From the NCBI GenBank assembly GCA_028290825.1, contig JAQGJB010000068.1, positions 1 through 44,845 of the forward strand: DNA of 44,845 nt, written 5' to 3'. The notes beneath the pieces are model-generated. The model was not told the origin of the DNA. It made no database searches and saw only the letters and a program-made list of their open reading frames with translations. A program made the position numbers and the translations under genes. Below are positions 1 through 8,647 of this stretch, one piece after another. Source of the stretch: Micavibrio sp. (GTDB lineage Bacteria; Pseudomonadota; Alphaproteobacteria; Micavibrionales; Micavibrionaceae). The first letter of the stretch is position 1. Each line of letters begins with the position of its first letter.

Positions 1-1
1 G

Positions 2-784
2 GATCCAACGCGGATCAAGCAGATCATTCTTAATCTTGTCGGTAATGCTATCAAATTCACGGACAGGGGGAATGTGCGCGTGACCCTGCGTCCGGAGAAA
101 AGCGAACGACCGGACATGCCCAGTTTCTCGATCATCGTCGAAGATACCGGGATTGGTATTGCAGAAGATAAAATCGGAATGATTTTCGAAAAATTCGTTC
201 AGGGAGATTCCTCGATCAACCGCAGATATGGCGGCAGCGGCCTCGGCCTTGCGATTACGAAGATGCTCGCGCAATTGATGAACGGCAATATCTCGGTCAG
301 AAGCCGTGTAGGCGAAGGGTCTGTGTTCACCGTGACCTTAAGTCTGCCGCTGGCAAGGCTGGAGGCAGCACAGCGCGAGGAAGATGTGTTCCTGTCCGTT
401 TCCGGCGGACCGAAAGTGCTTATCGTTGAGGATCACGATGCCAATCTGCTGGTCGTGACAACGTTCCTGAGCGCCTGGGGTTATGATTATGATATCGCCC
501 GAAACGGCCAGCAGGCGGTCAGGAATGCCGCAAAAATGGATTATGCCGCCGTACTTATGGATGTTCAGATGCCGGAGATGGACGGGTTGGAGGCGACACG
601 CAGAATCCGTGACCATGAAAAAACCGAGGGTAAGGAGCGGTGCATTATCATTGGTATGACGGCGCATGCTCTGCCTGCCGACCGGGATCGCTGCACTGCG
701 GCGGGAATGGATGACTATATTGCCAAGCCGTTTGACCCGAACCGGCTGAAAACCATGCTGACGCGCCAGGTTAAGGCCGGATAA
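2..784 (+). CDS. Hybrid histidine kinase, C-terminal part (HATPase + receiver)
   Basis: The reading frame is open from base 2, so the N-terminus lies outside the window. What remains is the catalytic ATPase domain, with an N box (NLVGNAIKFTDRG), G1 box (EDTGIGIAEDK), F box (FEKFVQGD) and G2 box (GGSGLGLAITK). It is followed by one complete receiver: acidic pair in LIVEDHDAN, phosphoacceptor Asp in VLMDVQMPEMDG, conserved Thr in GMTAHA and Lys in IAKPFD. Such proteins autophosphorylate on a His (missing here) and pass phosphate to their own receiver. The gene lies on the same strand as the next kinase, 185 bp upstream of it. The sensor domain and signal cannot be judged from this fragment. Confidence 0.93.
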   Translation, partial: DPTRIKQIILNLVGNAIKFTDRGNVRVTLRPEKSERPDMPSFSIIVEDTGIGIAEDKIGMIFEKFVQGDSSINRRYGGSGLGLAITKMLAQLMNGNISVRSRVGEGSVFTVTLSLPLARLEAAQREEDVFLSVSGGPKVLIVEDHDANLLVVTTFLSAWGYDYDIARNGQQAVRNAAKMDYAAVLMDVQMPEMDGLEATRRIRDHEKTEGKERCIIIGMTAHALPADRDRCTAAGMDDYIAKPFDPNRLKTMLTRQVKAG

Positions 785-969
785 ACTAACAAGACCGGGT
801 TTTTGGCCCGTTTGCAGCAATACATTACATTAACGCGACCACCGCGGTTCTGGTTCCACGAAAATTCATTTTTATTGTTTATCCGGGGCCGCTCCTATAA
901 ATCTATCTTATTGAAGGCAAAAGAAAATTGCCGGATTTTGGTCCTAAAATATGTATAAGGAACGAAGTG

Positions 970-3900
970 ATGCCGCATACCCAATCTTCCGCACAATCCG
1001 CCAGCCTGAAATATAAAACGGATCTCAGTATCTGGGCGGGTCTCATTCTTGTGATCCTGTTTTTTGTGGCCACAGGGTTTGCCTCTTACTCGAACACGCG
1101 CGCGTTAAATGAAGACACGGATAAAGTTGCGCATACACATGAAGTTATTCTGGCGCTCAGCGATCTGATGTCATTGATGAAGGATGCCGAAACCGGGCAG
1201 CGCGGTTTTGTGATGACGGGCAATGATGCTTATCTTGCGCCGTATAATGATGCAAATACCAATCTGGAGCGTCGTCTGAAAGACCTGGATGCCCTGACCA
1301 AAGCCAATCCGGAACAGAATATCCTGATCACGGATCTGCGGGCGCCGGTCCGGGCCAAGATGCAGGAACTGGCGGAAACGATTTCCCTGCGCCGGACCAA
1401 AGGGTTTGAAGCCGCCCTTCAGGTGGTGGCGTCCGACCGCGGCAAGGAAGCCATGGATCAGTTCCGGGATATTGCGACAAGCATGCAGCGTACGGAGCAG
1501 CAAATCCGCGCCGTGCGTAAGGCCGAAATGCAGGAAGCCTACCGTGTCGCGGTCGCCAGCGGCATGATTGCCGGTATTCTTGGCATTTTCCTGACGATTA
1601 TCGTGGCGATGCTGATGCGCCGCGCTGCCATGGCGCGCACCCGTCAGGACTGGCTGCAGGTCGGGGAGGCGGGTCTTTCATCCGCTCTACTGGGCGATCA
1701 GCAGCTCGGCCAGCTTGGCGAAAGCGTCCTTAAATTCCTGGCGCAATATTTCGATGCGCATGCCGGAGCCTTTTTCGTCAAGGACGGTGACGGGTATAAA
1801 CGCGTGGCAACATACGGTGTTACCGATGATGTGATGACCCGCAAGCATTTTTCCCGTGATGACGGTTTGCTGGGGCAGGCGGCGAAAGACGGTAAGGCCT
1901 TCTTCGTCAATAATGTGCCGACCGGCTATCTGAGAATTGGCTCGGCGCTGGGGGAGGGTGATCCGCGGCATCTGCTGATCGCGCCTGCGGTCATCGACGG
2001 TGAGGTGAATGCGGTGTTTGAACTTGGGCTGGTTCATCCGCTGGATGAGACGGCGGTCGAGTTGCTGGACATCGTGCGCGAGGCGATCGGCGTTGCCGTC
2101 CGTTCCGCCGATTACCGCACTAATCTTCAGAACCTTCTGGAAGAAACTCAGCGCCAGTCGGAAGAGCTTCAGGCGCAGAGCGAAGAATTGCGCGTTTCGA
2201 ATGAGGAGCTTGAGGAGCAGGGCCGTGCGTTAAAAGAATCGCAATCGCGCCTGGAGCAGCAGCAGGCCGAACTGGAGCAGACCAATTCCCAGCTGGAAGA
2301 ACAGGCACAGATGCTTGAGGGCCAGAAAGACGATCTTGAAAAAGTGTCGGACGCGGTGCGCGCCAAATCGATCGAGCTGGAACAGGCAAGTCAGTACAAA
2401 TCCGACTTCCTGGCGAATATGTCGCATGAATTACGGACGCCTCTGAATTCCTCGCTGATCTTAGCGAAGTTGCTGGGTGACAACCCGGAGGGCAATCTGA
2501 CCGAGGAGCAGGTCAAATTCGCCAGAACCATTCAGAATTCCGGCAACGACCTTCTGACCCTCATTAATGACATTCTCGATCTCTCCAAAATCGAGGCCGG
2601 TCACATGGAAATCCGCAGTGAGGAAGTCCAGATCGATCGTGTGGTCCGCAGCATGCAGGGGGTCTTCGAGCCGATGGCGAATTTGCGTGGACTGAAATTC
2701 AAGACTGAAATAGGTCAGGATGCACCCGATCTTATGGACACCGACCGGATGCGCCTGGAACAGATTGTCCGCAATCTTCTTTCCAATGCCATCAAGTTCA
2801 CGGAAAAGGGAGAAGTCACACTAACCGTCACTGCGAAGGACGGGTATGTGGCGTTTGCGGTCGCGGATACAGGGATCGGCATTCCCGAAGATAAAAGGGC
2901 TGCGATCTTTGAAGCATTCCGTCAGGCAGACAGCACCATCAGCCGGAAATTCGGCGGAACGGGGCTGGGGCTTTCCATTTCGAAAGAGCTTGCGCGCCTT
3001 CTGGGCGGACGAATCGAGATGGAGAGTGAGCTTGGCAAGGGAAGCATTTTCACTGTTTATATCCCGGAAAATTATAACGATGTGATTCCCGCAGAATCAA
3101 GCGCGGTCGTCATCCGTGAAAAGGTGTCGCAGCAGGCGCCCGTATCGAAAGAGGAAAGTGCAGTACGCCGGTCGTCCAGCCTTCCGGATGATCGCAATCA
3201 AGTGGCCGGACATAGTCGCGTGATCCTGATTGTGGAGGATGACCTCTCTTTCGCGAAAATTCTTTACGATCTTTGCCATGAGATGAGTTTCAAGTGCCTG
3301 ATCGCCAACACGGCCGATGAGGCGCTGGAAGTGGCAAGGCAGTATCTGCCAAGCGCGGTTCTGCTGGATGTCGGATTGCCGGATCATTCGGGCTTGTCCG
3401 TGCTCGACCGCCTGAAACAAAGCAACGTTACGCGTCATATCCCCGTTCATGTTATTTCCGCCAATGATTATGCGGAGACAGCTCTTTCTCTCGGTGCTAT
3501 CGGCTATATGGTGAAGCCGGTGAAGCGCAAGGAATTGATAGAGGCACTGAAAAACCTGGAGACAAAGTTTGCGCAGCATATGCGCCGTGTCCTGATCGTC
3601 GAGGATGACCCGGTTCAGCGCGAGAGCATGGCGAAGCTGCTTGGTTCGCATGAGGTTGAGACGGTCGGTGCGGGGACAGCGGCGGAATGCCTTAAGCTGC
3701 TCAAAGCGTCAACATTCGACTGTATGGTGCTCGATCTGAGTTTGCCGGATGCGTCTGGATATTCATTGCTGGAAACCCTGAGCAAGGAAGACGATTACGC
3801 CTTCCCGCCCGTTATCGTTTATACGGGCCGCGATCTTTCCAATGACGAGGAGCAACGCCTGCGCCGTTATTCCCGGTCGATTATCATCAAGGGCGCCAAA

Positions 3901-4401
3901 TCGCCGGAGCGTCTGCTGGATGAAGTGACACTGTTCCTGCACCAGGTTGTTTCGGGACTACCCAAGGAGCAGCAGAAAATGCTGGAGGTCGCGCGGAACC
4001 GCGACACTATCCTGGAAGGCCGCCGCGTCCTTGTGGTAGAGGACGATGTGGCAAACGTTTTCGCGCTCAGCAGTATTCTGGAGCCGCGCGGCGTCAAGGT
4101 TGAAATCGCCCGGAACGGGTATGAGGCCATTGCAGCGCTTGAAAAAGCATCCAAAGGCAAGGACACCACGATCGACCTGGTGCTGATGGATGTGATGATG
4201 CCGGAAATGGATGGGTTGATGGCAACGCGCGAGATCCGTAAAAATCCGGAGTGGAAAAAGCTGCCGATCCTGATGCTGACGGCCAAGGCGATGCCGGACG
4301 ATCAGTCGCGCTGCCTTAGTGCCGGAGCGAATGATTACATGTCGAAACCGCTTGATGTGGAAAAACTTCTGTCATTGGTGCGGGTATGGATGCCACGATA
4401 A
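970..4401 (+). CDS. Membrane hybrid histidine kinase: CHASE3-GAF-HisKA-HATPase-3 receivers
   Basis: A 1143-residue sensor kinase. I start it at ATG 970 because AAGGA lies 8 nt upstream; an in-frame TTG at 928 has no such site. Order of parts: TM1 about 20-40, a periplasmic CHASE3-like domain, TM2 about 193-216, a GAF domain about 227-380, a long Glu/Gln-rich coiled coil, and HisKA with His486 in [10 protein letters not shown]. The HATPase follows (NLLSNAIKFTEKG, DTGIGIPEDK, GGTGLGLSISK), then three receivers with phosphoacceptors Asp800, Asp922 and Asp1074. All three Asp are present, unlike the poly-HAMP paralogue at 12547-18336. The stop overlaps cheR by 16 nt, so it heads an operon with cheR, cheB and a second kinase. 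The coiled coil has EE/QE pairs that resemble methylation helices; that CheR acts on it is only a hypothesis. Confidence 0.93.
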   Translation: MPHTQSSAQSASLKYKTDLSIWAGLILVILFFVATGFASYSNTRALNEDTDKVAHTHEVILALSDLMSLMKDAETGQRGFVMTGNDAYLAPYNDANTNLERRLKDLDALTKANPEQNILITDLRAPVRAKMQELAETISLRRTKGFEAALQVVASDRGKEAMDQFRDIATSMQRTEQQIRAVRKAEMQEAYRVAVASGMIAGILGIFLTIIVAMLMRRAAMARTRQDWLQVGEAGLSSALLGDQQLGQLGESVLKFLAQYFDAHAGAFFVKDGDGYKRVATYGVTDDVMTRKHFSRDDGLLGQAAKDGKAFFVNNVPTGYLRIGSALGEGDPRHLLIAPAVIDGEVNAVFELGLVHPLDETAVELLDIVREAIGVAVRSADYRTNLQNLLEETQRQSEELQAQSEELRVSNEELEEQGRALKESQSRLEQQQAELEQTNSQLEEQAQMLEGQKDDLEKVSDAVRAKSIELEQASQYKSDFLANMSHELRTPLNSSLILAKLLGDNPEGNLTEEQVKFARTIQNSGNDLLTLINDILDLSKIEAGHMEIRSEEVQIDRVVRSMQGVFEPMANLRGLKFKTEIGQDAPDLMDTDRMRLEQIVRNLLSNAIKFTEKGEVTLTVTAKDGYVAFAVADTGIGIPEDKRAAIFEAFRQADSTISRKFGGTGLGLSISKELARLLGGRIEMESELGKGSIFTVYIPENYNDVIPAESSAVVIREKVSQQAPVSKEESAVRRSSSLPDDRNQVAGHSRVILIVEDDLSFAKILYDLCHEMSFKCLIANTADEALEVARQYLPSAVLLDVGLPDHSGLSVLDRLKQSNVTRHIPVHVISANDYAETALSLGAIGYMVKPVKRKELIEALKNLETKFAQHMRRVLIVEDDPVQRESMAKLLGSHEVETVGAGTAAECLKLLKASTFDCMVLDLSLPDASGYSLLETLSKEDDYAFPPVIVYTGRDLSNDEEQRLRRYSRSIIIKGAKSPERLLDEVTLFLHQVVSGLPKEQQKMLEVARNRDTILEGRRVLVVEDDVANVFALSSILEPRGVKVEIARNGYEAIAALEKASKGKDTTIDLVLMDVMMPEMDGLMATREIRKNPEWKKLPILMLTAKAMPDDQSRCLSAGANDYMSKPLDVEKLLSLVRVWMPR

Positions 4402-5225
4402 ATAAAGTCGACGATCTGGAGCTAAAGCTTCTGCTGGAAGCTTTATACCAAAGATATCATTATGATTTCCGCGGGTATTCCATGGCGTCCATCCGCCGAC
4501 GCATGAAACTGGCCAAGGACGCTTTTGACTGTGCATCTTATTCGATGCTGCAGGACAGGATGCTCCATGATCCATCGGTATTGCCCCGCCTGCTGTCCTA
4601 TCTGACGGTGCAGGTCAGCGAGATGTTCCGCGATCCGCATTATTTCCGGGCGATCCGTGAAAAAGTGATCCCGCATCTCCGCACCTATCCGTCGCTCAAG
4701 GTCTGGATTGCCGGATGCAGCGCGGGGGAGGAGCTGTATTCGCTTGCCATCCTCTTCCGCGAGGAAGGGCTGGAGCAGAAGACAATGTTTTACGCCACCG
4801 ATATCAATCAGGAAGCATTGGACAGGGCAGAGGCCGGTGTTTATGCGCGCGAGCGCATTCAGTTGTTCAGTGAAAATTACCAGAAGGCGGGCGGCAAATC
4901 ATCGCTTGCGGATTATTATACATCCGCCTATGGCGCCGCGACCTTTGACAAGACCCTGCGGCAGCGCACGGTTTTTTCCGATCACAGCCTGGTGACCGAT
5001 GCGGTTTTTGGCGAAATGAACCTGATCTCCTGCCGTAATGTGCTGATTTACTTTGACCGTACCCTGCAGGACCGCGCTATCGGGCTGTTCAAGGATTCCC
5101 TGATGCGCAAAGGGTTTCTAGGTCTCGGGGCCAAAGAAAACCTCCGTTTCTCGGCGCATGCCAGCAGTTTCATTGAATTCTCGCGTGAGGATCGTCTCTA
5201 CCAGAAAACGGAGGCCGGACGATGA
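4386..5225 (+). CDS. cheR: CheR-type protein-glutamate methyltransferase
   Basis: A 279-residue SAM-dependent methyltransferase of the CheR family, which methylates glutamates on chemoreceptor-like coiled coils. An all-helical N-terminal domain (about 10-90) precedes the SAM-binding fold. Visible motifs are AGCSAGEELYSLA (about 109-121; usual form CSTGEEPYSLA), ATDI (137-140) and SCRNVLIYFD (215-224). Length is normal for the family. The start overlaps the upstream kinase by 16 nt and the stop overlaps cheB as ATGA, which implies translational coupling. No methyl-accepting chemotaxis protein, CheA or CheW is present, so a role in a kinase pathway rather than flagellar chemotaxis is more likely. 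Confidence 0.93.
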   Translation: MDATINKVDDLELKLLLEALYQRYHYDFRGYSMASIRRRMKLAKDAFDCASYSMLQDRMLHDPSVLPRLLSYLTVQVSEMFRDPHYFRAIREKVIPHLRTYPSLKVWIAGCSAGEELYSLAILFREEGLEQKTMFYATDINQEALDRAEAGVYARERIQLFSENYQKAGGKSSLADYYTSAYGAATFDKTLRQRTVFSDHSLVTDAVFGEMNLISCRNVLIYFDRTLQDRAIGLFKDSLMRKGFLGLGAKENLRFSAHASSFIEFSREDRLYQKTEAGR

Positions 5226-5794
5226 GGGCGGAGGCCAAGGCGGTTGTGATCGGTGCATCGGCGGGGGCGGTGGAGGCTCTTTCCGCCCTGCTGCCAAAGT
5301 TGCCGGAGCGTTATTCCTTGCCAGTCATGGTCGTCGTGCATATGCCGCCCGATAAGGACAGCATCATCGCGGAATTATTCCAGGCGAAAAGCAAGGTGAT
5401 CGTCAAGGAGGCGGAGGACAAGGAAGCTGTACGCGCCGGAACGGTTTATTTCGCCCCTCCGGATTATCATCTTCTGGTCGAGGAGGAAAAAATATTATCC
5501 CTGTCCAATGATGAACTGGTGCATTTTTCGCGTCCGTCCATTGATGTGCTGTTTGAATCGGCGGCTTATGCTTACGGGGCGGGATTGGTCGGGATTGTTC
5601 TGACCGGTGCCAACAGTGATGGTGCTGCAGGTTTAAGGGCCATATCCGACAATGGTGGAGTGGTTATCGTACAGGATCCGGATCAGGCTTATTCCAGCCC
5701 GATGCCACGCGCTGCAATTGGACTATGCCCGGAGGCCAAGATCATGACGCTGGAGCAGATTGCAGATTATTTGCAGATAGGAACAGGGGTATGA
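5222..5794 (+). CDS. cheB: Stand-alone CheB-type methylesterase domain
   Basis: A 190-residue CheB catalytic domain, which removes methyl groups from glutamate methyl esters or deamidates glutamines. The triad is visible: Ser13 in GASAG, His40 in VVHMPP and Asp133 in TGANSDGA. The family motif GTVYFAPPDYHLL is also present. The receiver domain that normally controls classical CheB is absent, so activity must be controlled in trans or be constitutive. It is joined to cheR and to the next kinase by ATGA overlaps on both sides, so the writer and eraser of methylation are co-translated with two hybrid kinases. Confidence 0.92.
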   Translation: MRAEAKAVVIGASAGAVEALSALLPKLPERYSLPVMVVVHMPPDKDSIIAELFQAKSKVIVKEAEDKEAVRAGTVYFAPPDYHLLVEEEKILSLSNDELVHFSRPSIDVLFESAAYAYGAGLVGIVLTGANSDGAAGLRAISDNGGVVIVQDPDQAYSSPMPRAAIGLCPEAKIMTLEQIADYLQIGTGV

Positions 5795-7440
5795 CCGAGA
5801 GTGCAAACCCGAAATCGCCGCGGCCGGTTTATTTCCTTCTGGTCGACGATCTTGAGGAAAACCTGCTGTCGCTGGAGGCGTTATTACGTCAGCCGGGCCT
5901 TATCCTTTTGAAGGCCCGTTCGGGGCCGGAGGCGCTGGAGTATCTTTTGAAATATGATGTTGCGCTCGCGCTGCTCGACATTCAGATGCCGGTGATGGAC
6001 GGTTTCGAACTGGCCGAACTGATGCGCGGCAGTGAGAAAACGCGTCATGTGCCGATTATTTTCCTGACGGCTGGGAGTGCCGACTGGCAAAGGCGTTTCC
6101 GCGGTTATGAAGCTGGTGCGGTGGATTTCCTGCATAAGCCGATCGAGCCGCACATGCTGCGCAGTAAGGCGAAAGTATTTTTTGATTTATTCCGTCAGCA
6201 ACAAACCCTGGCGGATCAGCGCGACGCACTGGCCCTGAAATCTTTTGAAAATGCGAACCTCCTGGAGGAAAGCCGGCAGGCGGCGGAGGCGCTGAAGGAC
6301 GCAGACCGGCGGAAGGATGAATTTCTGGCGACGCTGGCCCATGAACTGCGCAATCCGCTGGCGCCGATCCGCAATGGACTGAACGTTCTACGCATGTCGC
6401 AAAACCCTGCGATTCATGAGGAAGTGCGCGGCATGATGGACCGCCAGGTCAACCACCTGGTGCGTCTTATCGACGACCTGATGGATGTGTCGCGGGTCAG
6501 CCAGGGCAAGATCGACCTGCGCATGGAACGCATTTCGATTCAATCCGTCATACAGGCGGCGGTAGAATCCAGCCGGTCACTGATCGACGCCAACAGCCAT
6601 ACGCTGGAGGTCAGTGTGCCGGAGGACGACATATGGCTGCGCGCCGACCTGACGCGGATGGCGCAGACGGTGGCCAATTTGTTGAATAACGCTGCAAAAT
6701 ATACGCCGAACGGGGGACACATTTCCCTGCGCGCGATGCAGGATAGCGGCGAGGTGGTGATTGCTGTGACCGATAACGGCCTTGGCATCCGCCGGGATAT
6801 GCTGAACAGCATTTTTGACCTGTTCACACAGGTGGACCGTTCACTGGACCGGTCGCAGGGCGGACTTGGCATCGGCCTTGCTCTGGTACAGCGCCTTGTG
6901 ACGCTGCATGGCGGGCACATTTCTGCTGACAGTGCCGGACTGGGGCAGGGAAGCACGTTTACTATTCGCCTGCCGGCCGGTGATATTGCGGCCGTTGATG
7001 AGGATAAGGGCCCGGCAGCCGATGAGGAAAATGAAAATACCTCAGGTCTTAATGTTCTGGTGGTTGATGACAATCTTGAGTCCGCCAAGACGACGGGCTG
7101 GATGATGGAATTAATAGGACATAATGCATTTTTATCGCATGACGGTCTTGATGCGCTTGAGCAGGCAAAGAAACTGAAACCGGATGTCATTCTGCTCGAT
7201 ATCGGCCTGCCGGGTATGAACGGGTATGAAGTTTGCCAGACTCTCCGTGCCGATCCGGCGTTTAAAGATACGCTGCTAATCGCGCAGACCGGCTGGGGCC
7301 AGGAAAAGGACCGGCAACTGGCAAAAGAGGCCGGATTCGACCATCACCTGACGAAGCCGCTGAACATGGAGGACCTTTCCCGGTTATTCACGCAGTTCAC
7401 CAATGCCCAAGCAGGCGTAAAATCTTTACCGGATGTCTGA
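5791..7440 (+). CDS. Receiver-HisKA-HATPase-receiver hybrid kinase
   Basis: A 549-residue soluble kinase. The ATG at 5791 overlaps the cheB stop (ATGA). The N-terminal receiver has Asp63 in ALLDIQMPVMDG and the conserved Lys in DFLHKPIEP. A short helix leads to HisKA with His184 in LAHELRNPL, then HATPase (NLLNNAAKYTPNGG, TDNGLGIRRD, GGLGIGLALVQ) and a C-terminal receiver with Asp470 in LLDIGLPGMNG. There is no membrane segment or classical sensor domain, so the N-terminal receiver probably takes phosphate from a partner such as the CHASE3 kinase, and the protein acts as a relay. Its closest look-alike in the window is the gene at 18333-19946. It is the last gene of the operon, followed by a hairpin terminator. 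Confidence 0.92.
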   Translation: MTESANPKSPRPVYFLLVDDLEENLLSLEALLRQPGLILLKARSGPEALEYLLKYDVALALLDIQMPVMDGFELAELMRGSEKTRHVPIIFLTAGSADWQRRFRGYEAGAVDFLHKPIEPHMLRSKAKVFFDLFRQQQTLADQRDALALKSFENANLLEESRQAAEALKDADRRKDEFLATLAHELRNPLAPIRNGLNVLRMSQNPAIHEEVRGMMDRQVNHLVRLIDDLMDVSRVSQGKIDLRMERISIQSVIQAAVESSRSLIDANSHTLEVSVPEDDIWLRADLTRMAQTVANLLNNAAKYTPNGGHISLRAMQDSGEVVIAVTDNGLGIRRDMLNSIFDLFTQVDRSLDRSQGGLGIGLALVQRLVTLHGGHISADSAGLGQGSTFTIRLPAGDIAAVDEDKGPAADEENENTSGLNVLVVDDNLESAKTTGWMMELIGHNAFLSHDGLDALEQAKKLKPDVILLDIGLPGMNGYEVCQTLRADPAFKDTLLIAQTGWGQEKDRQLAKEAGFDHHLTKPLNMEDLSRLFTQFTNAQAGVKSLPDV

Positions 7441-7497
7441 TGATTTGTGGCGGTCATATTATCCGCAAGGAATTTCACGGAGAAAATAAGGTCATGA

Positions 7498-7527
7498 AAA
7501 AACCCGGCCATTGCTGACCGGGTTTTT
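7498..7527. terminator. Bidirectional rho-independent terminator
   Basis: Two 13-nt arms, 7498-7510 and 7515-7527, pair around a TTGC loop with one mismatch. The arms begin with an A-run and end with a T-run, so the structure can stop transcription from both sides: the kinase operon ending at 7440 (+) and the cold-shock gene ending at 7549 (-). Confidence 0.85.
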
Positions 7528-7548
7528 CCTTTGAATACTGAAAAAAGC

Positions 7549-7755
7549 TTAAGCTGCTTCTTTGAGGTTTGTCGCCGAATTCTTGCCTTTTTCCGACGTG
7601 ATGTCGAAGGTGATTTTTTGACCTTCGTTCAGTGTACGCCAGCCCGCTTTTTCAACTGCACTGATGTGAACGAAAACGTCATCGGCGCCGCCATCAGGTT
7701 GGATGAAACCAAAACCTTTTGTCGGGTTAAACCATTTTACTGTACCTTGAGCCAT
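7549..7755 (-). CDS. cspA: Cold-shock domain protein (CspA family)
   Basis: A 68-residue single cold-shock domain, an RNA/ssDNA chaperone. It starts [10 protein letters not shown] and has the two RNA-binding motifs KGFGFI (RNP1) and VFVHIS (RNP2). I use the start at 7755 because AAGGAGGG sits just upstream of it; an in-frame start at 7788 would add 11 residues not seen in the family. The gene is monocistronic, with a shared terminator downstream and an AT-rich upstream region. Bacteria usually carry several paralogues, so the exact Csp name and cold inducibility are not certain. Confidence 0.95.
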   Translation of the reverse strand: MAQGTVKWFNPTKGFGFIQPDGGADDVFVHISAVEKAGWRTLNEGQKITFDITSEKGKNSATNLKEAA

Positions 7756-8011
7756 AAAGCCCTCCTTGTGAAAAGCACTTTCGTGCATGAAATCCCGACA
7801 ACCAATTGCCGAAATTTTATATCCGAAAGAAATAGCTATGTCCTGGAGTAGCCTGTAGAGCAGGGTAACAAGTCAAAACCTAAAAATCGAATAAAGTATT
7901 ATTATTAAGAAAACGAAGAAAAAGCAACAAATACTAAAGTTTATTTTTATTTATGGAAATAAATAACGTATTTAATTGCTTTGAAGCGGCTAATTATGGG
8001 GAATCTTTTTT
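7756..8011 (-). promoter_or_regulatory. AT-rich upstream region of the cold-shock gene
   Basis: These 256 nt hold no credible gene. About 7860-7980 is strikingly AT-rich compared with its surroundings. On the minus strand a TTGACT lies near 7879-7884, but I find no convincing -10 at the usual distance. Family members often have long structured leaders that sense temperature; here that is inferred only from the gap length. Confidence 0.35.
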
Positions 8012-8467
8012 CTAACGCCTGCGTGCCATGAATTTATCAAGGCGGTTGGCGAAAACCTCCCGGTCTTTCTGGGTCAGGGGTGCGGGGCCGCCGCCGCTGC
8101 CCTCCTGCATCGGGTTACTGCGCAGGTCGGTCATCAGGTTGCGCATCGCCAGGACCTGGCCGATATTCGTGCGGTCGTAAAATTCCCCGCGCGGGGTCAG
8201 GGCGAAGGCACCCTTTTTGACCACGCCGTCTGCCAGAGGGATATCGGCGGTGATGACAATGTCGCCTTCCGCGCATAGTTCGACGATTTTATCGTCGGCA
8301 GAGTTAAAGCCGGGTTCGACCTGGATAAAGCTGACGTTCAGGGTTTGGGGCACAAAGAAATACTGGTTCGCGACCAGTGTGACCGGCACGCCGGTGCGTT
8401 CCGCCACGCGGAATAAAATATCCTTGATGATTTTCGGACAGGCGTCGGCATCAACCCAGATTTTCAT
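8012..8467 (-). CDS. yaiI: YaiI/YqxD family protein (DUF188)
   Basis: A 151-residue protein of the UPF0178/DUF188 family. It shows the N-terminal MKIWVDADACPK signature and the conserved blocks IVITADIPLAD and NPMQEGSGGG-PAPLTQKDR near the C-terminus. The fold is PIN-like by family knowledge (the DADACP acidic cluster could bind metal), but no biochemical role is established that I know of. Length is normal. It stands alone, 173 bp from the nucleosidase gene upstream on the same strand. Confidence 0.93.
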   Translation of the reverse strand: MKIWVDADACPKIIKDILFRVAERTGVPVTLVANQYFFVPQTLNVSFIQVEPGFNSADDKIVELCAEGDIVITADIPLADGVVKKGAFALTPRGEFYDRTNIGQVLAMRNLMTDLRSNPMQEGSGGGPAPLTQKDREVFANRLDKFMARRR

Positions 8468-8584
8468 ACGAGGATAATAACATGATAAAAACCGCCGCTG
8501 TAAGATTTAAAAAATAAGTGGAATTCCTTGATGCTGCAATAACCGGACAGAAGCGCGGCGCAGGCCGGCTTCGCCGCTTTCGGC

Positions 8585-8647
8585 TTACTGAAGAAAATGG
8601 CCGGGCATTACATCTTGGATGTAAAACACTGGCTGCGTCTTCAGTAA
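8585..8647. repeat. Nested inverted repeats at the 3' end of the nucleosidase gene
   Basis: A perfect 10-bp inverted repeat (TTACTGAAGA at 8585-8594, TCTTCAGTAA at 8638-8647) encloses a second perfect 7-bp hairpin (TTACATC-TTG-GATGTAA, 8608-8624). The right arm overlaps the last codons and stop of the nucleosidase gene. There is no T-run, so this is not a standard intrinsic terminator. It may be a 3' mRNA structure or a small palindromic element. Confidence 0.5.

Noticed and set aside
1-6. BamHI site (GGATCC) at the first base and a window length like a fosmid insert
   Set aside because: The site encodes the conserved Asp-Pro of a kinase domain in frame, and the right end shows no matching site, so it says nothing about cloning or assembly.
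796-812. Possible terminator (CGGGTTTTTGGCCCG) after the first kinase
   Set aside because: The stem is only 4 bp and no T-run follows in the direction of transcription.
338-820. 160-codon minus-strand frame at the left end
   Set aside because: It is antisense to a clear HATPase-receiver coding region, has no family likeness and no ribosome site that I can see.
832-857. Exact GGAAC-N17-CGTT match on the minus strand
   Set aside because: It points into the antisense of the first kinase gene, where I see no minus-strand gene. About 0.7 exact matches are expected by chance in a window of this size, so I do not call a promoter.
8545-8647. Protein-like plus-strand frame ending GLLKKMAGHYILDVKHWLRLQ before a stop
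   Set aside because: It has a stop shortly upstream and no start codon or ribosome site. It may be chance in a structured palindromic region.
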